Positions 42,765-51,459 of a stretch of 64,000 nucleotides of DNA are shown here, in pieces. The notes under the pieces were generated by a model. It was not told where the DNA came from, made no database searches, and worked only from the letters and a program-made list of their open reading frames with translations. Position numbers and translations under genes: made by a program. The DNA comes from Fibrobacter succinogenes (GTDB lineage Bacteria; Fibrobacterota; Fibrobacteria; Fibrobacterales; Fibrobacteraceae). Positions within the stretch are counted from its first letter, which is position 1. Every line of letters begins with the position of its first letter. The stretch covers positions 19,936-83,935 of the forward strand of contig CADCBQ010000006.1 of the NCBI GenBank assembly GCA_902799745.1, written 5' to 3'.

Positions 42765-44140
42765 AATAGCGTTTTGAGCCCAAATCCTATAATTCCGTCG
42801 AGATAATTCTCGCCATTGCGTAACGCGTAGTACAGGTTCACGCTCCAATTGCCGCGGTACTGCGTAAAGGCAACGCCATAATCATGTTCGCGTTTCCAAC
42901 CACGGTCAGGGCGGCTGAAGGCGCGGTAAAGCCCCGGCTGATAGAAAGCCTCAATGCTCAAGTCGTAACCATCTTGCCACAGGAGCGCGAATTCGGAATA
43001 CCCGTAAGCGCGAGTTCGCATAAAGCGCACGTCCATACCCTTGAAGCTATCCATGCCGCCCAGCGCGAAATAATCGAAGCGGTCAAGGTCCGCATCCGTC
43101 GGGAAGATTCCGCCGGCAGCCCCGCTAAAGCGCGTAATCCAGTTGCCGTAGAGTGGCAAGTACCGCAAGAATTTAGCCGAGGCCTTCAGGTAATTGTCCA
43201 AGGAATCGGGGCGGTCCATATTCCACACAATCGAGCCGTTGAATCGCGTTCCCGAACGCGGCAACACGAATCGGTCTAGCGACACATAAGAGAGTTCTAG
43301 CGTCGATGTTTTGCGGTTGCTGCCGATACCGAGGAAAACGCCCACGGTAAAGTCGAAGCCGATATCGCGAGAAATGCCGAGTTCGCCGTAGGCGTCGCGT
43401 TCCGATGAATCTTCGTCGAAGTAGCCGCGGGCAATCACATTCCATTCTGTACCGAAAATCCACGGTTCCTTGTACGAGCCCTCTAGTCTGCGAGCCTCGT
43501 CTCCCGTATAGCCTTCAATTTGCAAATCACGGGCGGTTCCGAGAATGTTGTAGAGAGCCACATTCACTTCGCCTTCCCACACATCGGTTTCGCTGGAATA
43601 AGTCAAAAGCGCATACGCCTCGGAAACAGCCGCGGTCTGCATGTGGTACACCGGGATTATGCGGTTGCGCACCGGGTCACGGAACATTTGCACCGGAGCC
43701 GTGCGGTTATAGTAACCAAGGCGCGTAAGTTTCATATCGGAGCGTTCCAAATCTTGCGGCGAAACAAGGTTCCCAACAACAATTCCCGTCTGCCTGCGGA
43801 ACACTTCCGGCTTACTTCCCGATGAATCCAAATTTTCAGGAGAAGCCCACACCCACGCGAAACCGCGATCGAAACGGACCGTCAACACACCGGCCGAATC
43901 CAGTTCACCCGAAAGCTTTGCAGACAAGAAACCCTCATTTTCATAATAGCTCACAATGCGGTCTCGCGTAAGCGGCCAACTTTCGCAAGATTTACCCACC
44001 AACGAATTCACTTGGGATTCTTCGTACGCCTCGCGCTCGCCCACCCACTGCACCGCCGTAATGCGGCAAGGGTCCGCGAAAGATGTTACAACACAAACTA
44101 ATATCGAATAAGCAAGAAGGAGATCTTTCACATTACGCAT
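42761..44140 (-). CDS. Omp85-like outer-membrane barrel protein
   Basis: 459 residues with a signal peptide (DLLLAYSILVCVVTSFADP). A POTRA-like domain (ITAVQWVGEREAYEESQVNSLVG...IVSYYENEGFLSAKLSGEL) is followed by a predicted barrel ending GIIGFGLKTLF, with the terminal Phe of outer-membrane barrels. The loop-6 position reads GGMDSFKGMD, so the usual Arg of the Omp85 VRGF/Y motif is Lys. Last gene of the mglA operon: its ATG overlaps by one base the stop of the 962-residue OMP gene (TAATG). It may assemble or chaperone that partner; this is inferred from linkage. Confidence 0.75.
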   Translation of the reverse strand: MRNVKDLLLAYSILVCVVTSFADPCRITAVQWVGEREAYEESQVNSLVGKSCESWPLTRDRIVSYYENEGFLSAKLSGELDSAGVLTVRFDRGFAWVWASPENLDSSGSKPEVFRRQTGIVVGNLVSPQDLERSDMKLTRLGYYNRTAPVQMFRDPVRNRIIPVYHMQTAAVSEAYALLTYSSETDVWEGEVNVALYNILGTARDLQIEGYTGDEARRLEGSYKEPWIFGTEWNVIARGYFDEDSSERDAYGELGISRDIGFDFTVGVFLGIGSNRKTSTLELSYVSLDRFVLPRSGTRFNGSIVWNMDRPDSLDNYLKASAKFLRYLPLYGNWITRFSGAAGGIFPTDADLDRFDYFALGGMDSFKGMDVRFMRTRAYGYSEFALLWQDGYDLSIEAFYQPGLYRAFSRPDRGWKREHDYGVAFTQYRGNWSVNLYYALRNGENYLDGIIGFGLKTLF

Positions 44141-47028
44141 TAGAAGTACGCCCTCGCTTCGGTGCTAAGCTTCTGGAAGATATTCTCTTCGGCATCGCCA
44201 AACCGCAAAATGTAACTGCAACCCATCGACAAGAACTCATTCAAATCGACCGAGAGCGAAAACTCGAAACGGTATGTACGGCCATCGCTGTAACCGTTCA
44301 TCACCTGGTACGGAATCATGTAGCCCTTGCTATCAACTTGCACCACCGAGAAGTTCGCGTAAGAGTTCACCTTTTTCTGGCGATTGTAACCCACGCGCAA
44401 AGCGCCTTCCCACAAATCGGCTTCAAAGGCGCCTTCGTCATAACCGGTTCCATCGGAGCCTTCGCCGGTACGGTAACGCCCAAGCGGCTGCACATAAAAG
44501 CCTTGCAAGAAATCAAAACGATATCGCAACGATCCATCGTAAATATCCCAATTCCACGCCTGCATCGCCGAGAGTTCATTTTCCTGAATCAAAAGCGTGC
44601 CGCCCACAAAATGATCCAAATTGATGCGGTAGCCTGCTTCGAACTCATGCGAGTAAGAAGTCTCGTAATACGAAATCGAAGAAAGCTTTTTATCGAACGA
44701 GGCGCCCGGCTTATACGCAAGCGACACGCCCGAAGGGTGTTGCCAATCGACAAGGCCTTCCACCGCCATGCGACCCGATGTCATGCGATGCAACTGAGAT
44801 GTAGTTACCGGCGGGAAGTAGATTTTTTTGCCTGTGGTATCGCTCCCCTCACCCTCGTACGAACCGCCGAAGGTTACATCGCGCAAGAATCCGTCGCGAA
44901 CGCCAAAGACAAGCCCCGGATTAAAACGAAGTTCAATATTGAACGCCGCATCCGACGAAAGAACGGCGCCCACGGAATCGTTACGTCCCATGCCCTCGTA
45001 CACAAAGTCACCGTTATCCACGCCCTCGATGTAACTCGCCGTCAAGCTATCGTAGCGCACATCGCCTGTACCCGGCGCCACAGCCTTATAGACAGCCGTA
45101 TAAATCTGTTCTTCGGTAAGACCCAACTTATAGGACACATTGCCTTGCCAGCCAAGTTCTTCGCCGCCAAAGCGAGAATTCAAATTGGCAAGCCAACTGT
45201 TTTCGCTTTCCGAAGAATCTGTACGCATGCGTTCATATTGTAGCAAGTGTGACAAGGTAAAGTAGCGGCTGTTATAATTTGCCTCTTGCACCCAGGTGGC
45301 AGCCCATAAAGAATCAGCCCATTCATCGCCGTAGGTATCGCCACGACGCTTGGCCATTTTTCCGCCAACGCTTTCACGAATTTCTCCACGGTCAAAATAA
45401 ATTCCCAAGCCGCTCGAAGACTTGCCGTAAATCACCTCGTCTTCCACATCGTCCAAATTGATTTTCGTAAAGCGCAAATCACCCGCACCGAACGGTCGCA
45501 CCATTCCCTGCAAAAATTCGGCATTCGCCGTTCCCTGGTAGCGTTCCATTTCGCGCTCTTGCAAGCTAGCCACGCGAATCAAGGCGAGTTCACCCAAGGC
45601 GTTCCGATTGCGGTGCTGCACACCCAACTGCACACGCGAAGAATTCCAGTCTTCGTCGGCATTGCGGCGGTAGCCCCACTGCGCAGAGCCGAACCATTCT
45701 TTTGCAAATCGCGCACGCATCGTGAATTCATCGTGCAACAAGTCGTCGTTCAAGAAAGCGGAATCGCTATACGCCAAGTCCCAGCTATCGCGCAGGCCGT
45801 AAAGGTTCCAGTCCAGATCAGAACCCGGATACTTCAGAATATCAAAGCCTTGCTGCACGCGGTTCCCGTACACCGACATTGCCAAGGGGAAATGCACCAG
45901 GTCACGGGTAGAATCGGTCGTCACAAACCAGCGGAAAGCCTTGCCCTCATTACCGCCGACATGGCTAGAGACAATATTTGTATCGGTGCGGTTCATTGCC
46001 ATTTCAAAGTCGGCATAGAACTGCTGATTCTGTTGCGCACGAATGCGCGCGTTCATGCGTTCCGTTCTATCGGGCCTGTTCAAGGGAGGCAAGGTATCGT
46101 CGCGCACGAAATCGTCACCGTTATCCGCCTTGAGCATAGCGTAATCGTCATCGGTCCATACACCGCGTTTCAAGCGGTCCACATCGTTTTCGAGCCTAAA
46201 ACCGGAAACATCCAAATACAAGTTCGGGTGCCTGTAACTTGCCGCCGCGCCCTTGAGCATATAGATGTTGTCGTTTTCGTAAGCATCGTATTCCACGCGG
46301 ATTTCATCGTCGAAACTCGGTAACACAGCGCCTTTAAAATCAAGCATGCCGCCCGCATAATTCACCAGATAATCTTTACCGCGCGTAAGCCTTGCGCCAT
46401 TCAACCAAACCGTTTCGGACTGCGGCACCACCGCAATAAAGCTACCGTAACCATCCAGCGAATAGCCCTGTTGCTGACCGCTCACGCCGTTAAATGTTCG
46501 CGTATAATGTTGCACCTCGTCCGTTCCGATGACTCCACGCACCTGCGCATAGCCACCACCGAAATCACCGCGCACGCCACCCATGGCACCAAGCGATGCA
46601 CGGTTCAGCCCCGTGAACCCCATTGAAGAATCCACCCAAGTCAAATCGCCCAAGTGCAAAAAGTAATGCGGCGATTCCACGCGAAAATAAATCTGGTCCA
46701 CCTCGCGCAAAGTCGCCGTTGTCTGGTCACCTGCGCGGCGCCCTACATCACTCAGCAAGGCGTCAATGTACACGCTATCGGTGAGTTTTCCCGTAATAGA
46801 AAGCCGAAGTTCCTGGTCTACCTGGGTACCGCCATCGCCCACGGTGATCTGCACCGTCTTATAACCATGCGTTTCAAGCGAATCTTTGCGGGTCGTCGTA
46901 TCCGCATTTTGAACAAAGGAATTCCCGCGCACAAGCATCGCCGGATCCCAAACCGGCAACGAATCCGTATCCATACCCCATGCGAGTACAGAGAGCAAAA
47001 GAAGTCCCAACCAGAACTGCCGGGACAT
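44140..47028 (-). CDS. Large predicted outer-membrane protein
   Basis: 962 residues. Signal peptide MSRQFWLGLLLLSVLAWGMD, then a POTRA- or plug-like beginning (KTVQITVGDGGTQVDQELRLSITGKLTDSVYIDALLSD), followed by a long run of amphipathic strands typical of a big barrel (YFLHLGDLTWVDSS, DIRVEYDAYENDNIYMLKGAAASYR, FEMAMNRTDT, FDRGEIRESVGG, YRFEFSLSVDLNEFLSMGCSYILRFGD). It ends in ARAYF, an aromatic C-terminus as in barrels. I do not know a named family. It lies between a DUF2914-like membrane protein and the Omp85-like gene, overlapping or nearly touching both. Probably the main surface component of this operon. Confidence 0.7.
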   Translation of the reverse strand: MSRQFWLGLLLLSVLAWGMDTDSLPVWDPAMLVRGNSFVQNADTTTRKDSLETHGYKTVQITVGDGGTQVDQELRLSITGKLTDSVYIDALLSDVGRRAGDQTTATLREVDQIYFRVESPHYFLHLGDLTWVDSSMGFTGLNRASLGAMGGVRGDFGGGYAQVRGVIGTDEVQHYTRTFNGVSGQQQGYSLDGYGSFIAVVPQSETVWLNGARLTRGKDYLVNYAGGMLDFKGAVLPSFDDEIRVEYDAYENDNIYMLKGAAASYRHPNLYLDVSGFRLENDVDRLKRGVWTDDDYAMLKADNGDDFVRDDTLPPLNRPDRTERMNARIRAQQNQQFYADFEMAMNRTDTNIVSSHVGGNEGKAFRWFVTTDSTRDLVHFPLAMSVYGNRVQQGFDILKYPGSDLDWNLYGLRDSWDLAYSDSAFLNDDLLHDEFTMRARFAKEWFGSAQWGYRRNADEDWNSSRVQLGVQHRNRNALGELALIRVASLQEREMERYQGTANAEFLQGMVRPFGAGDLRFTKINLDDVEDEVIYGKSSSGLGIYFDRGEIRESVGGKMAKRRGDTYGDEWADSLWAATWVQEANYNSRYFTLSHLLQYERMRTDSSESENSWLANLNSRFGGEELGWQGNVSYKLGLTEEQIYTAVYKAVAPGTGDVRYDSLTASYIEGVDNGDFVYEGMGRNDSVGAVLSSDAAFNIELRFNPGLVFGVRDGFLRDVTFGGSYEGEGSDTTGKKIYFPPVTTSQLHRMTSGRMAVEGLVDWQHPSGVSLAYKPGASFDKKLSSISYYETSYSHEFEAGYRINLDHFVGGTLLIQENELSAMQAWNWDIYDGSLRYRFDFLQGFYVQPLGRYRTGEGSDGTGYDEGAFEADLWEGALRVGYNRQKKVNSYANFSVVQVDSKGYMIPYQVMNGYSDGRTYRFEFSLSVDLNEFLSMGCSYILRFGDAEENIFQKLSTEARAYF

Positions 47029-47033
47029 GGGGC

Positions 47034-47495
47034 TTACCTTTCGCTAGGTTCTACGATAAACTGGCGGGTCGAAAGCAACTTACGCCCAGCCACCAAGTCC
47101 ACACTCCACTCGCCCGGTTTCAAGAGATTAGGCACAATGGTCGTGAGGCACACATCTTGCGTCATATCGCAAGCAAGCTTTTGCACCGTGTCGGCTCCAT
47201 TGAACCAAATGTGCATCAAGGTGTCGTCACCCAGCTGCAAAGCCGATGAAACCGTTGAGTAGTAATAAAGGCGCATGCCTTCTTCGAACACGCTATCGAC
47301 ACCGAAGGGCGAACCATTCACAATGTGGCTACAGACAACACTTTGCGCCATGGAAAGTTCCGTATCCGCGGAATTCCAGATAGTCTCGGCGCCATGCATG
47401 GCCACCACAATTCGGTGAATCAAAAAGCCAAGAAAGACCACCATCACGACAATTGTCGTTTTCCGCAAATTGCGAAGCGGAGGTAACTTTGTCAC
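47034..47495 (-). CDS. DUF2914-like single-pass membrane protein
   Basis: 153 residues. One N-terminal membrane helix (KTTIVVMVVFLGFLIHRIVVAM, about 12-33), then a periplasmic domain. Its second half (LYYYSTVSSALQLGDDTLMHIWFNG...IVPNLLKPGEWSVDLVAGRKLLSTRQFIV) follows the DUF2914 pattern of a W-rich strand, a G-W-x-V segment and a final F-x-V strand. Two cysteines around ACDMTQDVC may pair. The role is unknown. Its stop is 5 bases before the large OMP gene. Confidence 0.65.
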   Translation of the reverse strand: MTKLPPLRNLRKTTIVVMVVFLGFLIHRIVVAMHGAETIWNSADTELSMAQSVVCSHIVNGSPFGVDSVFEEGMRLYYYSTVSSALQLGDDTLMHIWFNGADTVQKLACDMTQDVCLTTIVPNLLKPGEWSVDLVAGRKLLSTRQFIVEPSER

Positions 47496-47517
47496 AGGAC
47501 GGCCTTAAATTAAATGT

Positions 47518-47937
47518 TTAACGAACGAGGCTGCTTGTATTCTGCGTAAAGGCAGGAACGGCATCGACCAGCTTTTCGACCAACAGGCGGTTAAAGTCTT
47601 CGATGCGGTTCGGAAGCTTGGAACCCGGGAAAATCTGCACCAGCAAGAGCGCCCTATCAACGGGAGCAATGTAGATGGAACGGCTTTCACCCGTAAAGGA
47701 CACCGCCTGGAAGTTTTCACCACCGAGCATCATGCCCACCTGACGAGCAGAGTCGAACGATGCGGTGCTAAGCACGGCAAGCGGAGTGGCGTCGATTCCC
47801 AAGGAACCTACTTCTGCAATAATCGATCCATCACGATGGCAAAGAACAATATATTCGGCCTTGACGCTCGCCTGGTAGGCAGTCATTAAACGCTGGACCT
47901 TGGCGGCATCATCAGAATAAATGGTAAAATCGCTCAT
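47518..47937 (-). CDS. Roadblock/LC7-domain protein (MglB-like)
   Basis: 139 residues of the roadblock/LC7 fold. Visible landmarks are VQRLMTAYQASVKAEYIVLCHRDGSIIAEVG, ATPLAVLSTASFDSARQVGMMLG and the RSIYIAPVDRALLLVQIFP strands. In other bacteria MglB-type roadblock proteins act as GTPase-activating partners of MglA. The MglA-type gene lies 17 bp upstream, so this is the expected pair. Probably cytoplasmic. Confidence 0.85.
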   Translation of the reverse strand: MSDFTIYSDDAAKVQRLMTAYQASVKAEYIVLCHRDGSIIAEVGSLGIDATPLAVLSTASFDSARQVGMMLGGENFQAVSFTGESRSIYIAPVDRALLLVQIFPGSKLPNRIEDFNRLLVEKLVDAVPAFTQNTSSLVR

Positions 47938-47954
47938 TATGCACCCTCGTTAAA

Positions 47955-48920
47955 TTACTTCTTCTTAGGTACGTACGGACGCAATTCAATTTCGTCATCT
48001 GCATCGGCAGCGGGCTTTGCCACATCGCGACCGAAGGTCGGCATACGGGGCACGGTGGTTGCTGCACGCGGGCGACCGAACGGCGAGGATGTCGCTCCCT
48101 TTTGGAACAGACCGGCGCCGGCAGTCGAAGGTTGAGCAGGAGCCGCTGAAGGCGGTTTTGCCGCAAACGAGGGCATACGGAACGGGGATGCCGGCTGGGC
48201 AGGAGCGGCAGGCTGAGCTGCAGGAGCAGCGGGTGCTGCAGGCTGCGACGCCTTCACAGAAACACCTTCCTTGGTGAGAGACACGTCGTGCACACCGGTA
48301 TTACCGGCATTGGCGGCTGCCTGGCGGAGGAATCCCTGCTTCACGTTAAACTTTTCAATCACGAGCATGGCAATCGTCTTAAGGGTCGTAACCACACCCT
48401 TACCGTTATGGGCGGTTGCCGGGAAGAAAGGCACATTACGCGGATTGAGTTCCGCATTCAGTTCATCGAGCGTGAACACATTGTCCATGTCGCGCTTGTT
48501 GTACTGGAGAACAAAAGGCATATCGTCCAGATCCATGCCATAGTCTTGCAGGTTCTGGCGCAAGTTCTGCAAACTTTCCAGGTTTTCGGCCTGACGGGAC
48601 CTCTGGGAGTCTGCCACAAAGACAATACCATCTACACCACGAAGCACAAGCTTACGGGTACTATTATAATAGACCTGACCGGGAACCGTATAAAGCTGGA
48701 ATCGAGTTTTGAACCCCTTGATATCCCCCAAGTTCAGCGGCAAAAAGTCAAAAAAGAGCGTACGGTCACCTTCAGTCGCAAGGGACACCATATCAGTACG
48801 CTTGTCCTGAGGCATCTTCTGGTGGATCACCTGCAAATTGGTGGTCTTACCGCTAAGGCCCGGTCCATAGTAAACGACTTTACAACTAATTTCTCGTGTA
48901 GCAAAGTTTATCGAAGACAT
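47955..48920 (-). CDS. MglA-type Ras-like GTPase with proline/alanine-rich tail
   Basis: 321 residues. Residues 1-195 form an MglA GTPase: the P-loop GPGLSGKTTNLQVIH at 19-33, DFLPLNLGDIKGFKTRFQLYTVPGQVYYNSTRKLVLRGVDGIVFVADS covering switch regions, and NKRD for guanine recognition. MglA proteins control cell polarity and gliding or twitching in Myxococcus and relatives. The extra ~120 residues (AAPAAQPAAP, FRMPSFAAKPPS, PRMPTFGRDV, ending IELRPYVPKKK) are low complexity and not part of standard MglA. It heads the operon with its roadblock partner and three envelope genes. Confidence 0.9.
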   Translation of the reverse strand: MSSINFATREISCKVVYYGPGLSGKTTNLQVIHQKMPQDKRTDMVSLATEGDRTLFFDFLPLNLGDIKGFKTRFQLYTVPGQVYYNSTRKLVLRGVDGIVFVADSQRSRQAENLESLQNLRQNLQDYGMDLDDMPFVLQYNKRDMDNVFTLDELNAELNPRNVPFFPATAHNGKGVVTTLKTIAMLVIEKFNVKQGFLRQAAANAGNTGVHDVSLTKEGVSVKASQPAAPAAPAAQPAAPAQPASPFRMPSFAAKPPSAAPAQPSTAGAGLFQKGATSSPFGRPRAATTVPRMPTFGRDVAKPAADADDEIELRPYVPKKK

Positions 48921-49015
48921 TACACATCCTTGATAGATCTACTTCAAATCTAATAAAAAAATAATTTCGTAGACCACTAAATCTGCGTTTTTGGCATTCT
49001 AACCGAGAATAACGG

Positions 49016-49849
49016 TCAATTAGGTCCCTGAGGGCGATCCACGAAATGGAGAACCCGCTGCGGGAACGGAATCGTGATTTTTTCCTCGGCAAAGCGCTTC
49101 TTGATCTCGGCCGTATACTTCCAACGCAGGTTAAAGTAGTCCTGCGTACGGGTCCAGGCCCTAAAAGTCACGTTCACGGCGCTATCTTCGAGCCCAGAAA
49201 CAAAGAACTGGGGTTCAGGCTTGCGCATAAAGAGCGGTTCAGCGGCCACCACGTCGCGCATGATGTCGAGCGCCTTTTCCGGGGAGTCTCCATAGTCGAT
49301 CCCGACCGTAATTTCGAGCCTGCGGAGCGGGTTCTTGCTAAAGTTCACGATCGGCTGGCCCCACAGTGCCGTATTCGGCGAAGAAACATACAGGCCATCC
49401 AGCGTACGGAGCGTGGTATTAAAGAGCCCGATTCCTACAATGTTACCCTTGATGTTGCCGCATTCAATGTAGTCGCCCGCCTTAAAGGGGCGAAGGAACA
49501 ACAAAAGCAAGCCAGAGGCAATGTTTGCCAAGGCATCTTTCAAGGCGAGGCCCACGGCCAAGCTCGCCGCACCTACTAGAGCCACAATGCCTGCGGTATT
49601 CACGCCCAGCACGTGCAGCACTAACAACAAAGTAACAATATAGATGCAGTACGAGAATAGCGAATAGACCAGCGGCTTGGCCGAGGAATCCAAGCCCCGA
49701 CTTTCGGCATGGCTAATGACATACTTCAAGAACATCAAAAGAAGGCGCGCCGCCACCAAAAGCAGCATCGCGATAAACAGGCGCTGAATCACGGAATGAT
49801 CCAAGATTCCGCCAAAACGAGTTTCAAGAAAAAGCCTAATCGAATCCAT
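49016..49849 (-). CDS. MscS-family mechanosensitive channel
   Basis: 277 residues from ATG 49849, a small MscS. Three membrane helices are visible, the pore helix being GVNTAGIVALVGAASLAVGLALKDALANIASGLLLLFLRPF, with the glycine/alanine pattern of MscS TM3. The cytoplasmic beta domain follows: FKAGDYIECGNIKGNIVGIGLFNTTLRTLDGLYVSSPNTALWGQPIVNFS, and ends FPQRVLHFVDRP. It opens when membrane tension rises under osmotic shock. TATATT lies 8 bases before the ATG. An upstream in-frame start at 49897 is less likely, since it lacks the usual N-terminus. Confidence 0.92.
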   Translation of the reverse strand: MDSIRLFLETRFGGILDHSVIQRLFIAMLLLVAARLLLMFLKYVISHAESRGLDSSAKPLVYSLFSYCIYIVTLLLVLHVLGVNTAGIVALVGAASLAVGLALKDALANIASGLLLLFLRPFKAGDYIECGNIKGNIVGIGLFNTTLRTLDGLYVSSPNTALWGQPIVNFSKNPLRRLEITVGIDYGDSPEKALDIMRDVVAAEPLFMRKPEPQFFVSGLEDSAVNVTFRAWTRTQDYFNLRWKYTAEIKKRFAEEKITIPFPQRVLHFVDRPQGPN

Positions 49850-49857
49850 TATGGACA

Positions 49858-49863
49858 AATATA
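49858..49863 (-). promoter_or_regulatory. TATATT element 8 nt before the mscS-like start
   Basis: On the minus strand TATATT-TGTCCATA-ATG; another candidate for a leaderless or near-leaderless message. Confidence 0.35.
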
Positions 49864-49944
49864 GAAAATTGAATATACACGAACAGCCGACACACATAGT
49901 GTATCGGCTTATTCAAATTCGCTCTAAATCGACTTAGCGATTAA

Positions 49945-50205
49945 TTAGGCGAGACCGTTAACGACCTTAGCGGCCTTGGCCTTGTAGTTAGCGACGCGGT
50001 TAGCGCAGAAACCGGCACGACCCTTGGCAGCAGCCTTGTCGAGCATGCTGAACAGAGCCGGCATGGCCTTGAGGGCTTCTTCCTTAGAAGTTGCGCTACG
50101 GACAGCCTTGAGGGCGGTACGGATAGCGGAACGGGTAGAACGGTTCATGGCATTGGCCTTTTCGGCCTGAAGCAGACGCTTTTTGCAAGATTTGTGTTGA
50201 GGCAC
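49945..50205 (-). CDS. rpsT: 30S ribosomal protein S20
   Basis: Binds 16S rRNA early in 30S assembly. 86 residues, standard size. HKSCKKRLLQAEKANAMNRSTRSAIRTALKAV, the central KEEALKAMPALFSMLDKAAAKGRAGFCANRVANYKAKAAKVV are highly diagnostic; the second half corresponds to the usual KGVIHKNKAARRKSRL region. GGAGATAAT precedes the ATG. Not linked to other ribosomal genes, as is common for rpsT. Confidence 0.96.
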   Translation of the reverse strand: MPQHKSCKKRLLQAEKANAMNRSTRSAIRTALKAVRSATSKEEALKAMPALFSMLDKAAAKGRAGFCANRVANYKAKAAKVVNGLA

Positions 50206-50292
50206 CTTATTATCTCCGGGTGAAAACCTACTTAAAAATGTTGGTTCAAAGTTAGTAAATATTGGAAATTTTTCAAGGGGTGGGCAAAAATT

Positions 50293-50298
50293 TATATC
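50293..50298 (+). promoter_or_regulatory. TATATC element 9 nt before a start codon
   Basis: TATATC-TTTGGGCGC-ATG upstream of the DegT-family gene; no ribosome-binding site between. Same arrangement as at 10748 and 57499. Confidence 0.3.
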
Positions 50299-50307
50299 TT
50301 TGGGCGC

Positions 50308-51447
50308 ATGATTTCCTTTGTAAATTTAACTGCACAACGCGAAAAATACCGTTTTGAACTCGAAAAAGCCGAACGAGAGGTGTTGGATAGCGGTTGTTAC
50401 ATAGGAGGTTCCCAGGTTCAGGCCCTCGAAAAGGAACTTTCGGAGTATTTGGGCGGGAACACCCAGACGATTACCTGCGCAAGCGGCACGGACGCCCTCA
50501 CAATCGCCCTGATGACCATGGATTTACACCCTGGTGACGAGGTGATTGTCCCCGACTTTACCTTTATTGCCCCCGCAGAATGCGTCGCTCTTCTCGGAGG
50601 CATCCCCAAGTTTGCCGATATTGACCGAGAAACCCTGCAAATTGCCCCCAAAAGCGTCAAGGAACTGATTGGACCGCGCACCAAGGGCATTATTGCAGTA
50701 AACCTGTTCGGACAATGCGCCCCTTTTAAGGAACTGCGCGAAATCGCAACGGAACACAAACTCTGGATTATTGAGGACAGCGCCCAAGCATTCGGGGCCA
50801 GGACCAACCAGATGGCATGCACTTTCGGAGACATTGCCATCACCAGTTTTTACCCGAGCAAGCCTCTCGGCTGCTACGGAGATGGCGGCGCACTCTTTAC
50901 CGCGAACGAAGATTACGCCCAAAAGATCCGCATGATTGCAAACCACGGGAGCGCCGGGCGCTACAAGCACAAAGTTCTCGGCATGAACAGCCGACTCGAC
51001 GCACTGCAGGCGGCGGTTCTCAGAGTCAAGCTCAGGCACCTCGACGAAGAACTCGTGGTCAGGCGCCAAAATGCAACCAAGTACGACGCCTTTTTCGCCG
51101 AATACAACCGCACTGCCGCTGCCGACGAAAAGATCGTTCCACAAAAAATCGAAACCGGGTGCAAGTGCACCTACGCCCAGTATACGGTTTTGGCCGAGAA
51201 TCGCGAAGGTTTTATTGAGAAATTGAAGGCCGCAGAAATTCCTTACTGCATTCACTACCCCAGCGCCCTGCGAAATCAGCCTTGTTTTATGCAATTTTAC
51301 CAAGAACCCCTGGGCGGCATCATTTGGATTCCAGAGGAACATCCCGACCCGAATTCAGTGAAGGTTTCAAAGCGAGCTATCAGCCTGCCCGTCTGCGCCT
51401 TCACCGATGTTGCTGAAATTATCGAAAAGCTAAAGGCTAACCTGTAG
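50308..51447 (+). CDS. DegT/DnrJ/EryC1/StrS-family sugar aminotransferase
   Basis: 379 residues. PLP-dependent enzyme that transaminates nucleotide-bound keto-sugars. The PLP lysine is in ITSFYPSKPLGCYGDGGA; the N-terminus FVNLTAQREKYRFELEKAEREVLDSGCYIGG and CASGTDALTIALM, VIVPDFTFIAPAE, IEDSAQAFGA and NSRLDALQAAVLRVKL are family signatures. It resembles WbpE/WlbC-type enzymes that make acetamido-sugars for surface polysaccharides, which is inferred from the N-terminal sequence. Convergent with the next aminotransferase gene. Confidence 0.88.
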   Translation: MISFVNLTAQREKYRFELEKAEREVLDSGCYIGGSQVQALEKELSEYLGGNTQTITCASGTDALTIALMTMDLHPGDEVIVPDFTFIAPAECVALLGGIPKFADIDRETLQIAPKSVKELIGPRTKGIIAVNLFGQCAPFKELREIATEHKLWIIEDSAQAFGARTNQMACTFGDIAITSFYPSKPLGCYGDGGALFTANEDYAQKIRMIANHGSAGRYKHKVLGMNSRLDALQAAVLRVKLRHLDEELVVRRQNATKYDAFFAEYNRTAAADEKIVPQKIETGCKCTYAQYTVLAENREGFIEKLKAAEIPYCIHYPSALRNQPCFMQFYQEPLGGIIWIPEEHPDPNSVKVSKRAISLPVCAFTDVAEIIEKLKANL

Positions 51448-51459
51448 CCCTAAAGCCAG

